From Ypsolopha sequella (Eukaryota; Arthropoda; Insecta; Lepidoptera; Ypsolophidae): 64,000 nt of DNA. Positions within the stretch are counted from its first letter, which is position 1, and the number at the start of each line of letters is the position of its first letter. The stretch lies in the NCBI GenBank assembly GCA_934047225.1, contig OW204004.1, positions 8,126,401 through 8,190,400 of the forward strand. The letters run 5' to 3'. This document shows, one piece after another, positions 35,101 to 46,424 of the stretch. A program made the position numbers and the translations under genes. Below the pieces are notes generated by a model. It was not told the origin of the DNA, ran no database searches, and worked only from the letters and a program-made list of their open reading frames with translations.

Positions 35101-38100
35101 TTAAGTACAATTTAGTACGCAATCTAATCATGCGAAACCGCCATGTAGTTAAACCGCACACACGTAAAGCATATTCACACACATCTAACATTTTTATAGT
35201 ATGACATCCACAACTACACACGTAAAATGATGGACATTTAACTGAACTTTAAAAGCTAAAATAACCCAATTATTGTTGTAAAATATAACTTTTATTTAAA
35301 TTCGCGACATTCTTGTATTAAAATGTAATAAAATACAGTGATAAATACAAGCTAAAATTTGTACTTCAGCTGATCTTGGTTAATTAATTTTGTATGGAAA
35401 TTGGCACTACCGTTTAACCTTAACACTTTTCTTATCCTGCGACTGTGGGAGTTTTTTTAAAAAAGTGATCTGAAATCAAATAAATTTAATATATTATTAT
35501 CGATTTTTAATCTCACGAAACTCGTTTGGCTATGGTTGTAGTAGTGCATGCACACGCTTATTATTCTCATGTGGGTGAAGTCGGGAGCGCTGTGAAACAC
35601 GAAACGCACACGTAAGGCGCTTATCTATACACGTCACTACTACTTCCATAACCAAACGGACTTCGTAAGATAGTATATCTGTTCCTTCTATGGTATTAAT
35701 TTGAAATCAAATTTATTGAATTTAAATATATCATTTTAATAAGTAAACGAGCCCCCTTTATTCTCATTGTCTTCTAGTCTCGTTTATTCTAATAAGGGGA
35801 ATAATGTTTGTAAACAGCCTTATAATCTAAAAGTGATGAAATATATTATAGTAGTTTATGCTACAAGGGCCAAAAGGAATAAATTACGAGGACGATTTAA
35901 AACACGAGCGTAGCGAGTGTTTTAAACGTAACCGAGTAATTTATTGCTTATACGCCCGTGTATCATACTACGTTTTTCAAGGCATAGTGCGAGGAAATGA
36001 AAACAAATATAATCTTGTGAACTTTAAATTATGATTGGCTCAAAAGGATTGTATCCAGAGCCGTTAAACAGTGGAAAAAAAAGTATAACATCTATGGTAC
36101 ACAGGAAAAGCTGCAGGTTAGCCAACCATTGCAAACAAATAAAAAAAATAAAAAAATATAGCCCTAGGGCAAAATAATCGATTTTCTGTTCGGTTTTGAT
36201 GCATAAAAAGTGGGCCTTTCCGAGCACATGCATTGAAAAATATATTAATGCTCGTAAATTCACTTTTATTAGTTTAAACTAAAATGTATATACTTATAAA
36301 ATGCTTTTTTACATCATATTTCATCGCTTTTAGGTTTTAAAGTTGGTAACATACATTATTTCTTTAATTGTAAATGCTGCCTTAAGGTTAGAGTATTCTA
36401 TTTCATTTTGGGTCTTTTAACTCTGTATAGTTTTAAAATTGTGTTAAGGTAAGAGTATTCTTTTTCATTTTGATACTTTTAACTCTCCCACTTTGAAGAG
36501 CAGCATTCTTCAGATCTGGATTGACTCGTGAATTTTTTTTTTGAGGTTTTTCGACGATAACTAACGATACAATTTCAAATCCAAATTTTATGACAGTGTC
36601 AGTCAGTTGGTCGATATTGTCTGGTGAGCCAAATCCGATATTTTAATCAACACAAAAAAAGATTCATTGCAAGAAAATTTTATTGTTTATCTCTTTTAAC
36701 TAATCAATAACTTACAGAAAGACTATTTTTAGGTTTTCTGGTATTCTCACTATATATTTTTCTTAAAACTTCCAAAGCTTCATCACTTCTTCCGTTTGCT
36801 AGAAGGAACTTTGGACTTTCCGGTAGAAAATAATATTGTAATGCGGCTAACATACCCCATATTGAACACACATATAAATATACGTTCCATGGGTGCAATG
36901 CTAAAAAAAAATTTAAACACGGTCATAATTATAACAGAATATATTAAAAGTATTATATTCATTTTAAACATTGAATCAGACTCTGATGTATTATAAGAAA
37001 TCAAGCCGAAATCAAAAATCCTCTTTTAAAACCTACCAAAGTAGCCATCCCATAAAACATAACTCCAATTTTGGGATAAAATGCACCAAGCTATAAGATT
37101 ATTGCCAACTCCGCTTAAAGCATTAAAGCACTTGAAATACAACAAGATTTTGTCTCTTAGCCCTGAATGTGTTAATTCTGCTATCCATACTGAGGAAATA
37201 TTTTGGCATAAGGCCCATCTGAAAAAAAGTTGAATAGTTATTATCAAAATAGCTGTGATTTTACGGAATGACTTAAAAGTTTGGTATAACATAGATAAAT
37301 TTGCAGTTAAGTGAAACGATAACACTGATGAGTAAACTATAAAATTAAGTCGGTGATTTATTTTTGAGTGTTATCCGTAAAAAAATATTGCCAGGAATGT
37401 TTAAAATTTAAGATTTACATTCACTGCTGGTCATAGGTTTCTCCAAAAGCGTGCCGCAAAATTTAATCGTTGGTTGTCCTTGTTCAGTAAACTACAAGGA
37501 TCTTTTTCAGGTCATGGTCCACCAGGCTGGTGATCATTTCACACCTCACCGTCCTAGACGTGGTCTTCACTCAAGAACTATTTCACCAAATCGGTTATCA
37601 GTAATTTAGTATTTATATATCAGTATTAAGTAATAAGCAAAAGTTTATAATCTAAAAATTGTGGTACCCTATTCCTTCGAAAATTTTCGACACCAACAAC
37701 ATCCAGTATTTTTGACTGGAACCTTCTAATATACAACAGATACTCATCATCAAGGTTCCAGCGATAAGAAATTTTCTTCTTCCAAATGCGCTGGAAAAAT
37801 ATCCAGCTACTATTGCTGTAGACATCAATCCTAAAAATAAGGAAAAAACAAATAAAGAATAAAAATAACTGAATTTAAAATAAATTCTATAAAGCCTCCA
37901 GATACCCGAAAGACTGTGGTGGCCTATTAAGCTCAAAAAGTAAAGCTAGCACATCCAGTGTGACCACGCCACGCCACCAGATTTTCGGTCACTTTCCCAA
38001 CCATGGCAAAGCCTTGGCCAGCATTAAATTTTCATTTAGATTTATATTTATTTATTTTGGTTATATACAACGTGTAGCAGAAAAGTGTGGTCTCTGAAGA

Positions 38101-41100
38101 GCTTATTCAGTCAATGGCGTATAACAACTTTTACTATGGAGCCAAACTTAAAATCGCGAAAAGAAAAACAGTGGGTCTACCGCGTAATTCTCATTTTCAT
38201 CAACATCAACTTGAGATTGAAATTTGACGTGCGTGCGACGACGCCCGCCTAACATGCCATCTCTTTTGCACGCGTTGAATTTCGCATGCATTTGCTTGAA
38301 GTTGATACAAATGAGAATTACGCGGTAGAGCCCCAGCTTTGTCATAGAAAAGTGCAAAGGCTGTTTTTTATGCTATTGACTTAATGAGCTCTTCAAATTC
38401 GATGTCTTCAAATATGACTACAACTTTCTGTTACACGTTGCATAAAGTATTTAGAGGACAATTATTTGGTGTCTGTTGATATTATTTTGTTGATACAATA
38501 TTTACGTATTATTATATACGACATATAAGGTACTTAACTGAACCAATTTATTCTGAATAGATTTTGCCACATTAGGATATATCTCCTAACTAGTCCAAAT
38601 AAAAGAGATAATAAGGAAAACACCCATAACATTATTTATACCAATAATAAAATGGTAAAAAGGTCGAGTCTATAAATTGAATACTTTTGCGAAATTTTAA
38701 ATGAAATAGATTTAAGATTGTATTGAGGAGAAAAAAAAAGTTTTTTTTCATTAACCTGCTCAAAATATACTCGTTTCTGTGCCTGTTTAGCGTGCGCAAA
38801 GTTAGATATTTTACACTAGTGTTTTATTTTTCTACCGCTAGCGCCATCTAGGGGATAACATTGACATCATATGCTGGTATTTCTGGAAGTAACTGGATAA
38901 ACTTAAAAACTGTTTATTCTTATTTAGGGTGAGTATTTTCAACCTTTTTTGTAATAAATTAAATTTTAAAATATGTTTTATAAAATTATAACGACTTTAG
39001 ACGTCATAATTTATATTATATTGAGTCTATCTTAGAAATTATTATTAAAAAGATACGTTCTTTTTGTTTTAAAACATTAGCAGCAGTGTCAGAACGACAG
39101 ACAGTTCAAACTTAGCACCTTGGCCCAAAAAGTTTTCTTGTGTATGTAATGTCGGCTTGTAATTTAGCAATTTTTTTATGTCCTTTTTTGCAGATGTATC
39201 AAGGTGAATATCGTGCGTGCAAAGGTCCCTGTTATTCAAAGCGGAAAGACCCGGAGTACGATAGGGACGGAATCGGAGAAAATTGACAAAAAGTCCGTTT
39301 TTTAATTATTACAAAATTAACTAAAATAGCTATTAAATTTTTTATATCTAGTAATTTAGATATTGTTAAAACCCATCTAAATAAATATTTTGGAGTCTGT
39401 GTGCCATCCCAATTTGTCAGAATATCAAAAAAAGTGTAAATTTAGACTTAATTTTAATGATTATTTATATCGAGTGAAATTCCCCCAATCGCGTTATGAT
39501 AGTCCAAAATCTAGAAAAAGGTCCCAAAATTGTTACACTAATTAATTTAACTTAGGACTTCTTTTGAACAGCAAATAAATAACTTCAAAATGTGTCAATT
39601 TTGACGATATACCCCATTAAGGCGATACCAAAAAAAATGGGGTTTTTTCGAATGCATTTACTCCACTATAATGTCATCTATGTATTTCATTTTTGGTTAA
39701 ATGTTTATTGAGTATTTGATTAAGATTCTCACTGAAGGAAAACGCGATTGGATGAAATTTTCTCGATAGAATTTAATTCCGAAAAGACCTCTAAATTTTT
39801 CAATTTTTTCCTGTAATTCTGAAATCCTTACTAATTTCATTGTGAAATTGCATTCAAAATGTATTTGATGTATTATGTATTATGTATTTATTTGTAAAGT
39901 CTCCTTGAAAACCTTTTTGACAAAATTGCTTAGTACATTTTATATGAATAAAAAACCGACTTTTTGCTACTTTTTCACGAATCCGTTCCACTCGCACTGA
40001 GGGTTTTTTCGCATATGGAGTAACAGGGACGCTTAAACTTCTACGTAGCACCTTAAAAAACGATGTTTAATACAAGTGCAAGTGCGAGAAAATTTTTTCG
40101 ATAACATCGATCATCTACTCTTTTGTTTGTCAATGTGTCTGTAACTACGTATACATATGATATTATATTCACGTTGTATGTTCCGTTTTGACACGATGGC
40201 GTTTTGTTTATTATTATCCTAGTGACCAGGGTGGTCAACATAAAAGCTATCAGGGGTGTTGCCGGAAACTGGGCAAAGAGTAAATAATCGTGGGCGGAAC
40301 CGCTGCCTAATAAATTCAAAGTTGAAAAAATTACTACCAATAAATGGAGCAGAGTTCAGCAAGCCTTTCTGAACGTTACTCATTCGAAGATCACATTCAG
40401 CAATTGGAAGGATGAACGAGGCTGCTCCTGTGCAGGATCTGACCGACATAGACATTGTCATTGAAGCTATCAACAACCTGATATTGAAAAGACCAAACTT
40501 GCTAAGCAAAAGGGCTTCTTCCAATTTCGCCATAGCAGCTTCATCATCTTTAGGCTTTTCTGAAAAAAACACAAGCGGCGTCAGGCGTCTTTAGAGTAGA
40601 ATTAAGGAAAAGAGATAGCATATACTTTTTCTTTTTTCAAACTGCAGAATCGATATGTCACATGCAAATAGTTAAATTTGTCAGTTTACAAACGGCTGCG
40701 GCGTCGTCAGTTTCTAAACGCTCGCTATTTTGCAATTTGCGTTGTCAGCGTCATTTCGTAGAATTCGGCATTTTTTATTTTGTCTACTCTATTTCACCAG
40801 AAGAAATATTGTTTGTAAACAACTTTATAACCTAAAAGTGATGAAAAGTAATATTCAAAAGCATGTTTCTATCTTTAAATACATACATTTTAGTTTAAAC
40901 TCATAAAAGTAAACTTCCGCACAATAATATGTTTAATTGTACATTACAAATTGCAATTGAAAATATATTTTATCACTTTTAGGTTAGAAAGTTGTTTACA
41001 AACATTATTTCTTCTGGTGAAATAGTGTATAGGCATATAGTAATTCTGTTAGAACTATTGAGGGTTGCCCCGCTTCGCTTAGCTCCCAATATGTAAACCT

Positions 41101-41398
41101 AACAAGCTCCTCCACGCTTCACTTGTCGTCGCACCTATTTTAAACTTTTTGGTGAAAAGCTTTTGACTTCGACTTTTTAGAAAATGCTAAAGCATTTCAC
41201 AATTTGCCTTCGGCAAATTACAAAACAGCAAGCGTTTTAGAATTTGCCAAACAGTGAGCGTTTAGAAACTAATGATTCCGTTTGTAAACTGAAGAATTTA
41301 TACTTTGCCTGCCAAATAAATAAGCAGACGGTTTAAAAAAAAAAAGTATTCAGAATCTTACCTTCAGTGACGACAACACTCATCTCGTTCATTTCCAT
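26126..41398 (-). CDS. SV2-like (synaptic vesicle glycoprotein 2-like) MFS transporter, 10 exons
   Basis: Exons, minus strand: 41362-41398, 40338-40559, 37668-37830, 37037-37218, 36716-36900, 31304-31428, 29172-29331, 28260-28534, 26705-26832, 26126-26193. They join in phase to 1545 nt, 514 residues plus stop. Start ATG is at 41398 (MEMNEMSVVV). Exon 3 carries the MFS loop AGYFSSAFGRRKFLIAG (about residues 98-114). Exon 5 carries FLPESPKFLL before a soluble loop. Exon 7 (ALRLWYPQL..) leads into a luminal segment with C..MIDKF..EVCVP. Exons 8-9 hold the last spans (VRVFPTTLR, SRGGSVTGN). The tail is FLPIPKKGNTETGDQ. This family moves small organic solutes across membranes; the substrate is unknown. 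Lepidoptera carry many SV2-like paralogues. Exon 6 is nine codons shorter than in the plus-strand paralogue and its acceptor lies in repeat-like sequence. Splicing is predicted by eye. Confidence 0.85.
26511..26629. repeat. Near-perfect 48-bp palindrome in intron 9
   Basis: Arms 26511-26558 and 26582-26629 (ACAAAACGGTGTTTAACTTT... and complement) differ at one base and are separated by 23 bp. This could be a small foldback element. It lies in the block that is absent from the partial duplicate. Confidence 0.85.
27815..27995 (+). repeat. Palindrome-cored repeat family R, copy 3
   Basis: Contains the clear core CCGAGTGTGAACTGTGAATT followed by its complement (..AATTCACAGTCTACACTCGG). Located in intron 8 of the minus-strand transporter. 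Confidence 0.7.
27996..28140 (-). mobile_element. tRNA-derived SINE in intron 8
   Basis: Read on the minus strand: GAGGCTCATGGGTAGAACGC (A-box-like), then GTCGATCCCCGGTTGGGCAT (B-box-like), then 'ctgaacggtaaagaatgcatcctagggaaacct', the body typical of lepidopteran SINEs. It is absent at the equivalent point of the duplicate (near 24150), so it was inserted after the duplication or lost there. Confidence 0.75.
29458..29669. mobile_element. TTAA-flanked MITE, copy 1 (intron 6)
   Basis: TTAAGGCGATACCGAAAAGA at the left, ..ACATATCGCCTTAA at the right: an 11-bp perfect terminal match including the TTAA. The internal sequence ('gggttttttcgaat.cattta', 'actcgcactgagggttttttcgcat') is shared with 39617-40056. 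Confidence 0.85.
30060..30195 (-). mobile_element. PLE-tail foldback with minus-strand hammerhead-like motif
   Basis: Arms 'tctttggtttccatattgatattaaaacaataaaata' (left) and its complement (right) enclose a minus-strand GATGGCGGCCC, loop, GGGCCGAAATATATCGAG motif at 30110-30155. A similar framing by 'ttttattgttttaaat' is seen at 53065-53220. Confidence 0.6.
30696..31062 (+). repeat. Interspersed repeat T, copy 1
   Basis: Runs from (TTCAAA)n to 'acctccgcccattcg', including 'gcccgaatccataccggagacccggccagggacc'. The inverse copy is at 54606-54956. Lies in intron 6 of the minus-strand transporter. Confidence 0.7.
31429..32553. other. Intron 5 sequence, no gene seen
   Basis: 'tcaatagatggcgctgcgg' at 31447 is a phrase common in lepidopteran repeats and borders exon 6. 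At 31720-31785 a tRNA-like string (GGTCTAATGGTTACACCTG..GGATCGATCCCAC) looks like a SINE head rather than a tRNA gene. Confidence 0.45.
32554..32883. mobile_element. Terminal-inverted-repeat element with a SINE-like interior
   Basis: Arms of about 62 bp ('gtccaagacaattagacaaatgggccaac.aataatcgcctctgt') frame an interior with 'agattcaatccccggtcggg' (B-box-like) and 'ctgaacggtgaaggaaaacactgtgaggtaaaccggcatgcc', a lepidopteran SINE body. A related single arm is at 13286-13395. Confidence 0.7.
32930..35468. other. Intron 5 sequence with scattered repeat fragments
   Basis: Repeat family R (reverse) at 32930-33035 and repeat T fragments at 33110-33430. Otherwise no feature; the open frames on either strand lack recognisable motifs or splice-linked partners. 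Confidence 0.45.
35468..35745. mobile_element. Foldback element
   Basis: Arms include CGTTTGGCTATGG.TGTAGTAGTG (35526-35550) and its complement (35633-35665), with further symmetric 'gaaatcaaat..atttaatat.' sequence outside. Confidence 0.55.
35800..36370. mobile_element. MITE family E interrupted by repeat S
   Basis: The outer ends 'gaataatgtttgtaaacagccttataatctaaaagtgatgaa' and the complementary 'catttcatcgcttttaggttttaaagtt..taacatacattatttc' belong to the family seen intact at 40789-41028. Repeat S (35847-36241, minus) is inserted between them. Confidence 0.7.
38067..38441. mobile_element. MITE family C copy 2 with MITE B nested inside
   Basis: Outer ends ACAACGTGTAGCAGAAAAGT and ..CTTTCTGTTACACGTTG match 10804-11064. 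The interior 38173-38333 is MITE B in reverse relative to 3079-3238. In intron 2 of the minus-strand transporter. Confidence 0.85.
38442..39616. other. Intron 2 sequence, nothing recognised
   Basis: AT-rich; no exon, terminal repeat or RNA gene seen. Confidence 0.45.
39617..40056. mobile_element. TTAA-flanked MITE, copy 2 (intron 2)
   Basis: TTAAGGCGATACCAAAAAAA at the left and ..CTACGTAGCACCTTAA at the right. It shares both ends with 29458-29669 but is about twice as long, so the shorter copy is an internal deletion or the longer carries extra sequence. Confidence 0.8.
40789..41028. mobile_element. MITE family E (intron 1)
   Basis: 240 bp with about 55-bp inverted ends (CTATTTCACCAGAAGAAATA..GTTTGTAAACAACTTT..AACCTAAAAGTGAT). 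Intact relative of 35800-36370. Confidence 0.85.
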
Positions 41399-42065
41399 TG
41401 TTTATTTTAATTACTTAATTAAGAGAAACACTATTAGTAGCACCATTAAAGATAGCATTAAAGATTATTTTAACGATAGCGTTTAATACACATAAATTCG
41501 TATTAAATATACTAAAATTGGGGCCCGTTCGAACATCAAGTTGCCATCAGCGTTTTATGTTGGTCTATAAGCACTTTCTACAAGAACAACATATGTCTAC
41601 GTGTGTGTATGTGTCTACATACATATGTCTCATAATAAATATTTACTTAGGTATGTAAATTTATGTATATTTTGTTGAACTGTATAACATATTTTATCAC
41701 AGTTCAGGCTGCTACGAATAATCAGATGTTCAACTCGTTTGCTCTTGGAAAATGTAATTTGCTTGACAATTTTGTACATTTTGTTTGATACTCATAAAAT
41801 GTGACTTGGTTGTATGGTCGACTTTTTCAGATTTTGGTCTGTACTTTTAAAGTATAACCAATCATCCTTTTTTGATAAATCTTATCGTGTTTAAAAAATT
41901 AAAGTATAAGGGAAAAAAATCATCACTGACAATTATTCTTCCGTTACAAGAACAGTCTGAAAATATTGTTCAAAGTCAAGCTGTTTTTAGACAAAGATTA
42001 AGTAAAATTGGTTATTTCTTTGAAACCACTTTAGGAATAATTTGTGTTCTATTTAGATGCGGTGA
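41029..42065. other. Upstream of the minus-strand gene; repeat fragment
   Basis: 41050-41160 ('ccccgcttcgcttagctcc', 'cgcttcacttgtcgtcgcacctatttt') resembles 58840-58935, a repeat common in Lepidoptera. The first coding exon of the minus-strand transporter is at 41362-41398. No promoter element could be assigned. Confidence 0.45.
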
Positions 42066-42328
42066 GAGACCAGTGGCACGCACAGAACTTTTTGCTGGAA
42101 AAGCAAGCAATTGGTCAAGAATAAAAATAAAAAAATATAAAAATTTAAATATCACTTTGAAATAAAATGTATGACGCCAAGGTAGACAGTACCATAGAGT
42201 GAAAATTTCCAATACAAACTTTTTTTTTCAAAGTGATATTTAAATGTTTTCATTTTATTTTTATTGTTATTCTTGACCAATTGCTTGCTTTTCCAGCAAA
42301 AAGTTCTGTACACGCCACTGGGTGAGAG
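42066..42328. mobile_element. Foldback element
   Basis: Arms of about 98 bp ('..ccagtggc.cg.acagaactttttgctggaaaagcaagcaattggtcaagaata..' and complement) around a 65-bp centre. The ORFs here are palindrome by-products. Confidence 0.85.
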
Positions 42329-43279
42329 CGGGGAAAATTATAACTCACGAAGTAGGTACTTGTATGAAAACTGTATTACATAAATCAATGACATTCTATA
42401 CCAATGTCATTGATATAAATGGATTATCAAGGTGTAGATAACGGAGCGGTCGCAACGACCAGCTGGGGTAGACGGTAGGAAAGGACTGTTGAACTCGTAA
42501 CTGACGTGAATGCATGCAAGTGCTCTGCTAAAATAATATTGCAAATCAGAATAAGTCATGTGTAGAGATATAATTGTAATTAAAGTTTTCTTGTAAAATA
42601 CATCATCTGATTTTTGTATTACATAGTTATTATTATTTTCTTGTTTATGGCTTCTGATAATGTGTGTGACTAACACATATAATTCCGCCAATGTCACGTC
42701 ATAAACCAAAGCACTGTATTATATTACATGGTTTTAAAGATAGATCGGTCAAATGACTGCCCTCATTGTCAATGCATTGAATTACCTGATTTGCGAAGTA
42801 AATCTTTCAAACATATTGGCGTATGTTGTTTTTTATGTGAGATACGATCGTTCTTCGTTAGGACTTCGTTCGTTTCGTAAACAAGCACTTGTATCTCAAT
42901 GTTTCACATTATGTCATAGTTGCGCAAAATACCATTTCAGACCCTCCCCTGGCCCCTACATGAAAATGAGGCTGAAATTTAAAGATTTTACCCTGGCATG
43001 TAAGGTATCATCATCTATATAAACACCCAATCACACATACTATAGCAAAAGTGTCGTGACGGTCGAAGTCTTACACTTTTTAGGGTTCCATACCCAAAGG
43101 GTGCCAAACGGAACCCTATTACTAAGCCTCCGCTGTCTGTCCGTCCGTCTATCTACAGCTTTAGCCGTTATAAGTAGTTAGTTGAAATTTTTAGAGAATA
43201 TGTATTAATATGGTCTGCCTCTACCACATTTAATAATAAAAAAAAATAAAAAAAAATGGAAAGTCAAGGGGTTGACAAC
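42329..43279. other. No gene; GGTTCCGTACC repeat piece at 43080-43270
   Basis: 'agggttccatacccaaagggtgcc...cctattactaagcctccgctgtctgtccgtccg' is the other end of the family described at 4620. Nothing else recognised. Confidence 0.5.
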
Positions 43280-43760
43280 AAACCTCGAAAAAGTAGCATT
43301 ATCTTAAAGTGTCGTACCTCCTCTGCTATGCTCTTTGTTTATGAATACTCTTTTCTCTCTTGTCAACTTCAGCTTTTATCACTTATACGCCGATGACCTG
43401 CACCTGTATTTATCTTGCATGAAGGACTTATTATCACATGCTATTGAAAAAATGAACATTGATCTCGAGTCTATTAGTGCTTGGACTGAGCAGTATGGAC
43501 TATTAGTGAATCCTGCTAAGACGCAAGTCATAATGTTGGGAAGTAAGGCTTTAGTGGATAAACTTGACTTAAGTACACTACTTCAAGTCTGTTTTAATGA
43601 TACACCCCTAATTACCTTACTATACTGAGGTAAAAAATCTGGGTTTTCACATCAAAAATAATATGTTCTGGGACTTACATGTGTCGGAAACCAGCAAGAA
43701 AATATTTACATCTATGCATGTCCTTAAACGCATGGAAACGCATGCACGCACACACAAGCG
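43280..43760 (+). pseudogene. Jockey/CR1-like non-LTR reverse transcriptase fragment
   Basis: It encodes FYHLYADDLHLYLSCMKDLL with an intact YADD, then IEKMNIDLESISAWTEQYGL and LLVNPAKTQVIMLGS, the RT palm and thumb of LINE ORF2. After a stop at 43626 a shifted frame continues EVKNLGFHIKNNMFWDLHV. Both ends are truncated. Confidence 0.8.
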
Positions 43761-43975
43761 CACAAGTCACACGACGCCGCACTGACGCAAACCGCAGTCA
43801 ATGATTCCACGCAACGCTGCGGTGTGCAGTGTGCGTGCTCCCCTCTCCCCCACGTATGCCCCTTACCGTTGACGCAAACGTCAACGGGACGAACATTCCC
43901 ACAAATTCATTATTTTGACGACACGCACACCGTCCAACGCAACGTTGTGCGTTGGGATCACCAGACCAAAGCTTA

Positions 43976-44158
43976 AGGGGCAGGTAGTCACCAACGACCT
44001 TGAGTCGACTCGTGTCGTTACAAATATCGACAAAAACTATATTGAAATAACGTTCATATCAGCTGCACTGCATTACGACATCGCTGGATCTCTGCGTGGC
44101 GCGAAATAGGGGAAAATAGTACTTTTCACATGGACGCGACGGGCGGAATAAAACTCCA
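43976..44158 (+). repeat. TTAAGGGG interspersed repeat, copy 3
   Basis: TTAAGGGGCAGGTAGTCACC start, then the same body as 2143-2336 and 7465-7652. Confidence 0.6.
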
Positions 44159-44483
44159 TAGATGATTTTTTTAGCAATATTTTTCTAGTATTTTAGTGCA
44201 AGAACCATAATACCGTGGTTTCAAAGAAATTACCAATGTTACTTACATTACAGCCTGTAGTTATGTGCAGAGTCCTCGTACCTCGTAAATTTCACAAATA
44301 TGATACACTTTAAACGAAGAAAACTTCTACACCGCGATCTAGAAACGAACAGCGCCATCTAGTGTACAAACATGGAACTTCTGACATATACTTCATATTT
44401 TTTAACAAACAGCCTGACTTTGAACAATATTTTCACACTGTTCTTATAACGCAAGTTTTTTTATTTACGGTGAATGTATTCCA

Positions 44484-44804
44484 TCTCCAAGCGACCTCGC
44501 TCAGGGCGCGCGCGACTGCGGCGCGGAGGGATGCAAGAGAGGTGTACATATGTGGCCCTTGGGGACGGCTACATGTTTGTCCACTTTGGCATGGAGACCC
44601 TCGCTCGGACCATGGGGACCAGAAGCGCGACGACTCTTTAAGGAGGTCTCGTTGCGCCTGATCGACACCTCCGCTAACCCAAGAGCTAGAGCATACTTTG
44701 GTCAACGGATTAGCCTCGCGATCCAGCGAGACAACGCCGCCAACCTCTTGGGTACTTTTCCCAATGACGGCAGCGATCTGGCTAGCATATTTAATTTAAC
44801 TTAA
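44484..44804 (+). pseudogene. C-terminal fragment of a non-LTR retrotransposon polyprotein
   Basis: The frame beginning near 44550 reads LGPWGPEARRLFKEVSLRLI and YFGQRISLAIQRDNAANLLG, ending at TAA 44802-44804. The upstream ARATAARRDAREVY segment is in another frame, so a frameshift is present. It is GC-rich compared with its surroundings, as expected for a recently acquired element. Confidence 0.6.
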
Positions 44805-44942
44805 AATTTTAATAGGTGCCGAAAATTTCATTTTGAATTCGATTTGAAAATAGAATTTTAATTTTAGTTATACAGTAATTTTATTTTTGAATTACTTAAT
44901 TTAGTTTACATTGCTATAATTACATAAAAGTTGTAAAACATA

Positions 44943-45566
44943 ATCCCATCAAAAACATAAAATGTACAAAAATGGCAAGTCTCGCAACGCAATCCTTCCA
45001 CCGTAAAAAGTTGTGAGATCTTATGTAAAGCCAAGTCTGCTATTTTAGTTTTTATGGAAGCACCTTTTCATTAAAGTTAGTATGGGAGCACCTATTTAAC
45101 AAATTTATCAGTAATTGTTACCTATTTAGTTACCTACCAACATTAAGTGACTGTATTAATATTAGTCATCTTTATTTCTCTAATAAAATATAGTGACTTC
45201 GCAATCGCACAGCAACATATACAACATATCAGCTACCTAATACCAATTTATTAACGATTTGAGAAGATATTTCTACGCATCAGTGCTTTATTTGTGCTCT
45301 GCGATTGCAAAGTCACCATATTTTATTAGGAAATAAAGATGACTAATATTAATACAATCACTTAATGTTGGTAGATAACTAAATAGGAAACAATTAATGA
45401 TAAATTTGTTAAATAGGTGCTCCCATACTAACTAAAATGAAAAGGTGCTTCCATAAAAACTAAAATAGCAGACTTGGCTTTACATAAGATCTCACAACTT
45501 TTTACGGTGGAAGGATTGCGTTGCGAGACTTGCCATTTTTGTACATTTTATGTTTTTGATGGGATC
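44943..45566. mobile_element. Long foldback element, about 270-bp arms
   Basis: Arms 44943-45212 and 45297-45566 are near-identical reverse complements (start ATCCCATCAAAAACATAAAA, end TTTTATGTTTTTGATGGGAT) with about 84 bp between. No coding potential. The transcript would form a long hairpin. Confidence 0.9.
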
Positions 45567-45624
45567 TCATTTCTTTTTGTAGGTAGTCGTCCTTTTTTTC
45601 TTCTCGGGTAATATTTTTTGCACG

Positions 45625-46112
45625 TCAGCTGCGGATTTTCTTAAAACCCACTCCCTTTAACTGATCATTAGGACATACTCCTGAGAAACTAGTATCGGGA
45701 AGGAGCACTTCATAATGACCACCTAAGAAACTACCAAAGAATCTTAAACGTTTCATTGGCGTCCCAGGATCGCCACCAAATGATCCTCTCAAACGGCCAT
45801 TTTCGTAAACCTCGAACATAAATGGATACAAAGCGGTGGCTGCCATAAGTTCGGATACGGAACCGTAGGTGGTAGTTTTCATCATTGCTGTCGAGTACAT
45901 GTGTCTCCACGCTCTTCACACGTATAAAGTTGCATTTCATCCCAATGCGCTACCACATACTCGACTACCGCACACCTAATGTCATATGACGACTTAATGT
46001 TCCCATACATAGAGAATGACAAAGAATGGAACAAACATGAACCATCTCCAGGTATAGGGACAACTAGGTGTGGACAAGGATTTTCATTTATGTACAATAT
46101 TTCAGGTTCCAT
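45625..46112 (-). pseudogene. OTU-family cysteine protease gene, frameshifted
   Basis: The first frame (46112 down) encodes MEPEILYINENP.., then VPIPGDGSCLFHSLSFSMYG with the OTU catalytic Asp23 and Cys26. It leaves frame at ..TCEERGDT.. near 45900 and ends at a stop. A one-base shift continues as YSTAMMKTTTYGSVSELMAA.. FEVYENG.. to FFGSFLGGHYEVLLPDT, which supplies the C-terminal His of the OTU triad, ending at 45625. OTU proteases remove ubiquitin; similar small OTU genes are also carried by some transposons. No introns are needed, consistent with a transposon or retrocopy origin. A sequencing error could also explain the single shift. Confidence 0.75.
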
Positions 46113-46424
46113 TGCAATATTAATTTTTACGGTAAGTTATTATTACTATTATCCACAATTAGATGCAACAGGCAAGTTAAAATTTCTTTTGACCATGAAG
46201 TGAAAGGAAGTGTCAGTCTAAACCACAGAGTACATTATTATGTCTAAACCTCTCAGAATAATGAGCTAAACCTGGTCTTTTTTGAATGACACACGATTAC
46301 ATAGACATTTCAATATACCTACATCATAGAGGATGCATATACAAATAAAACAACATTAGCCGCTTTATTTTTCCTTTAATATATTTAAAGCTTTACTTGA
46401 TAAATAACCTTTTACCTTGATTTT

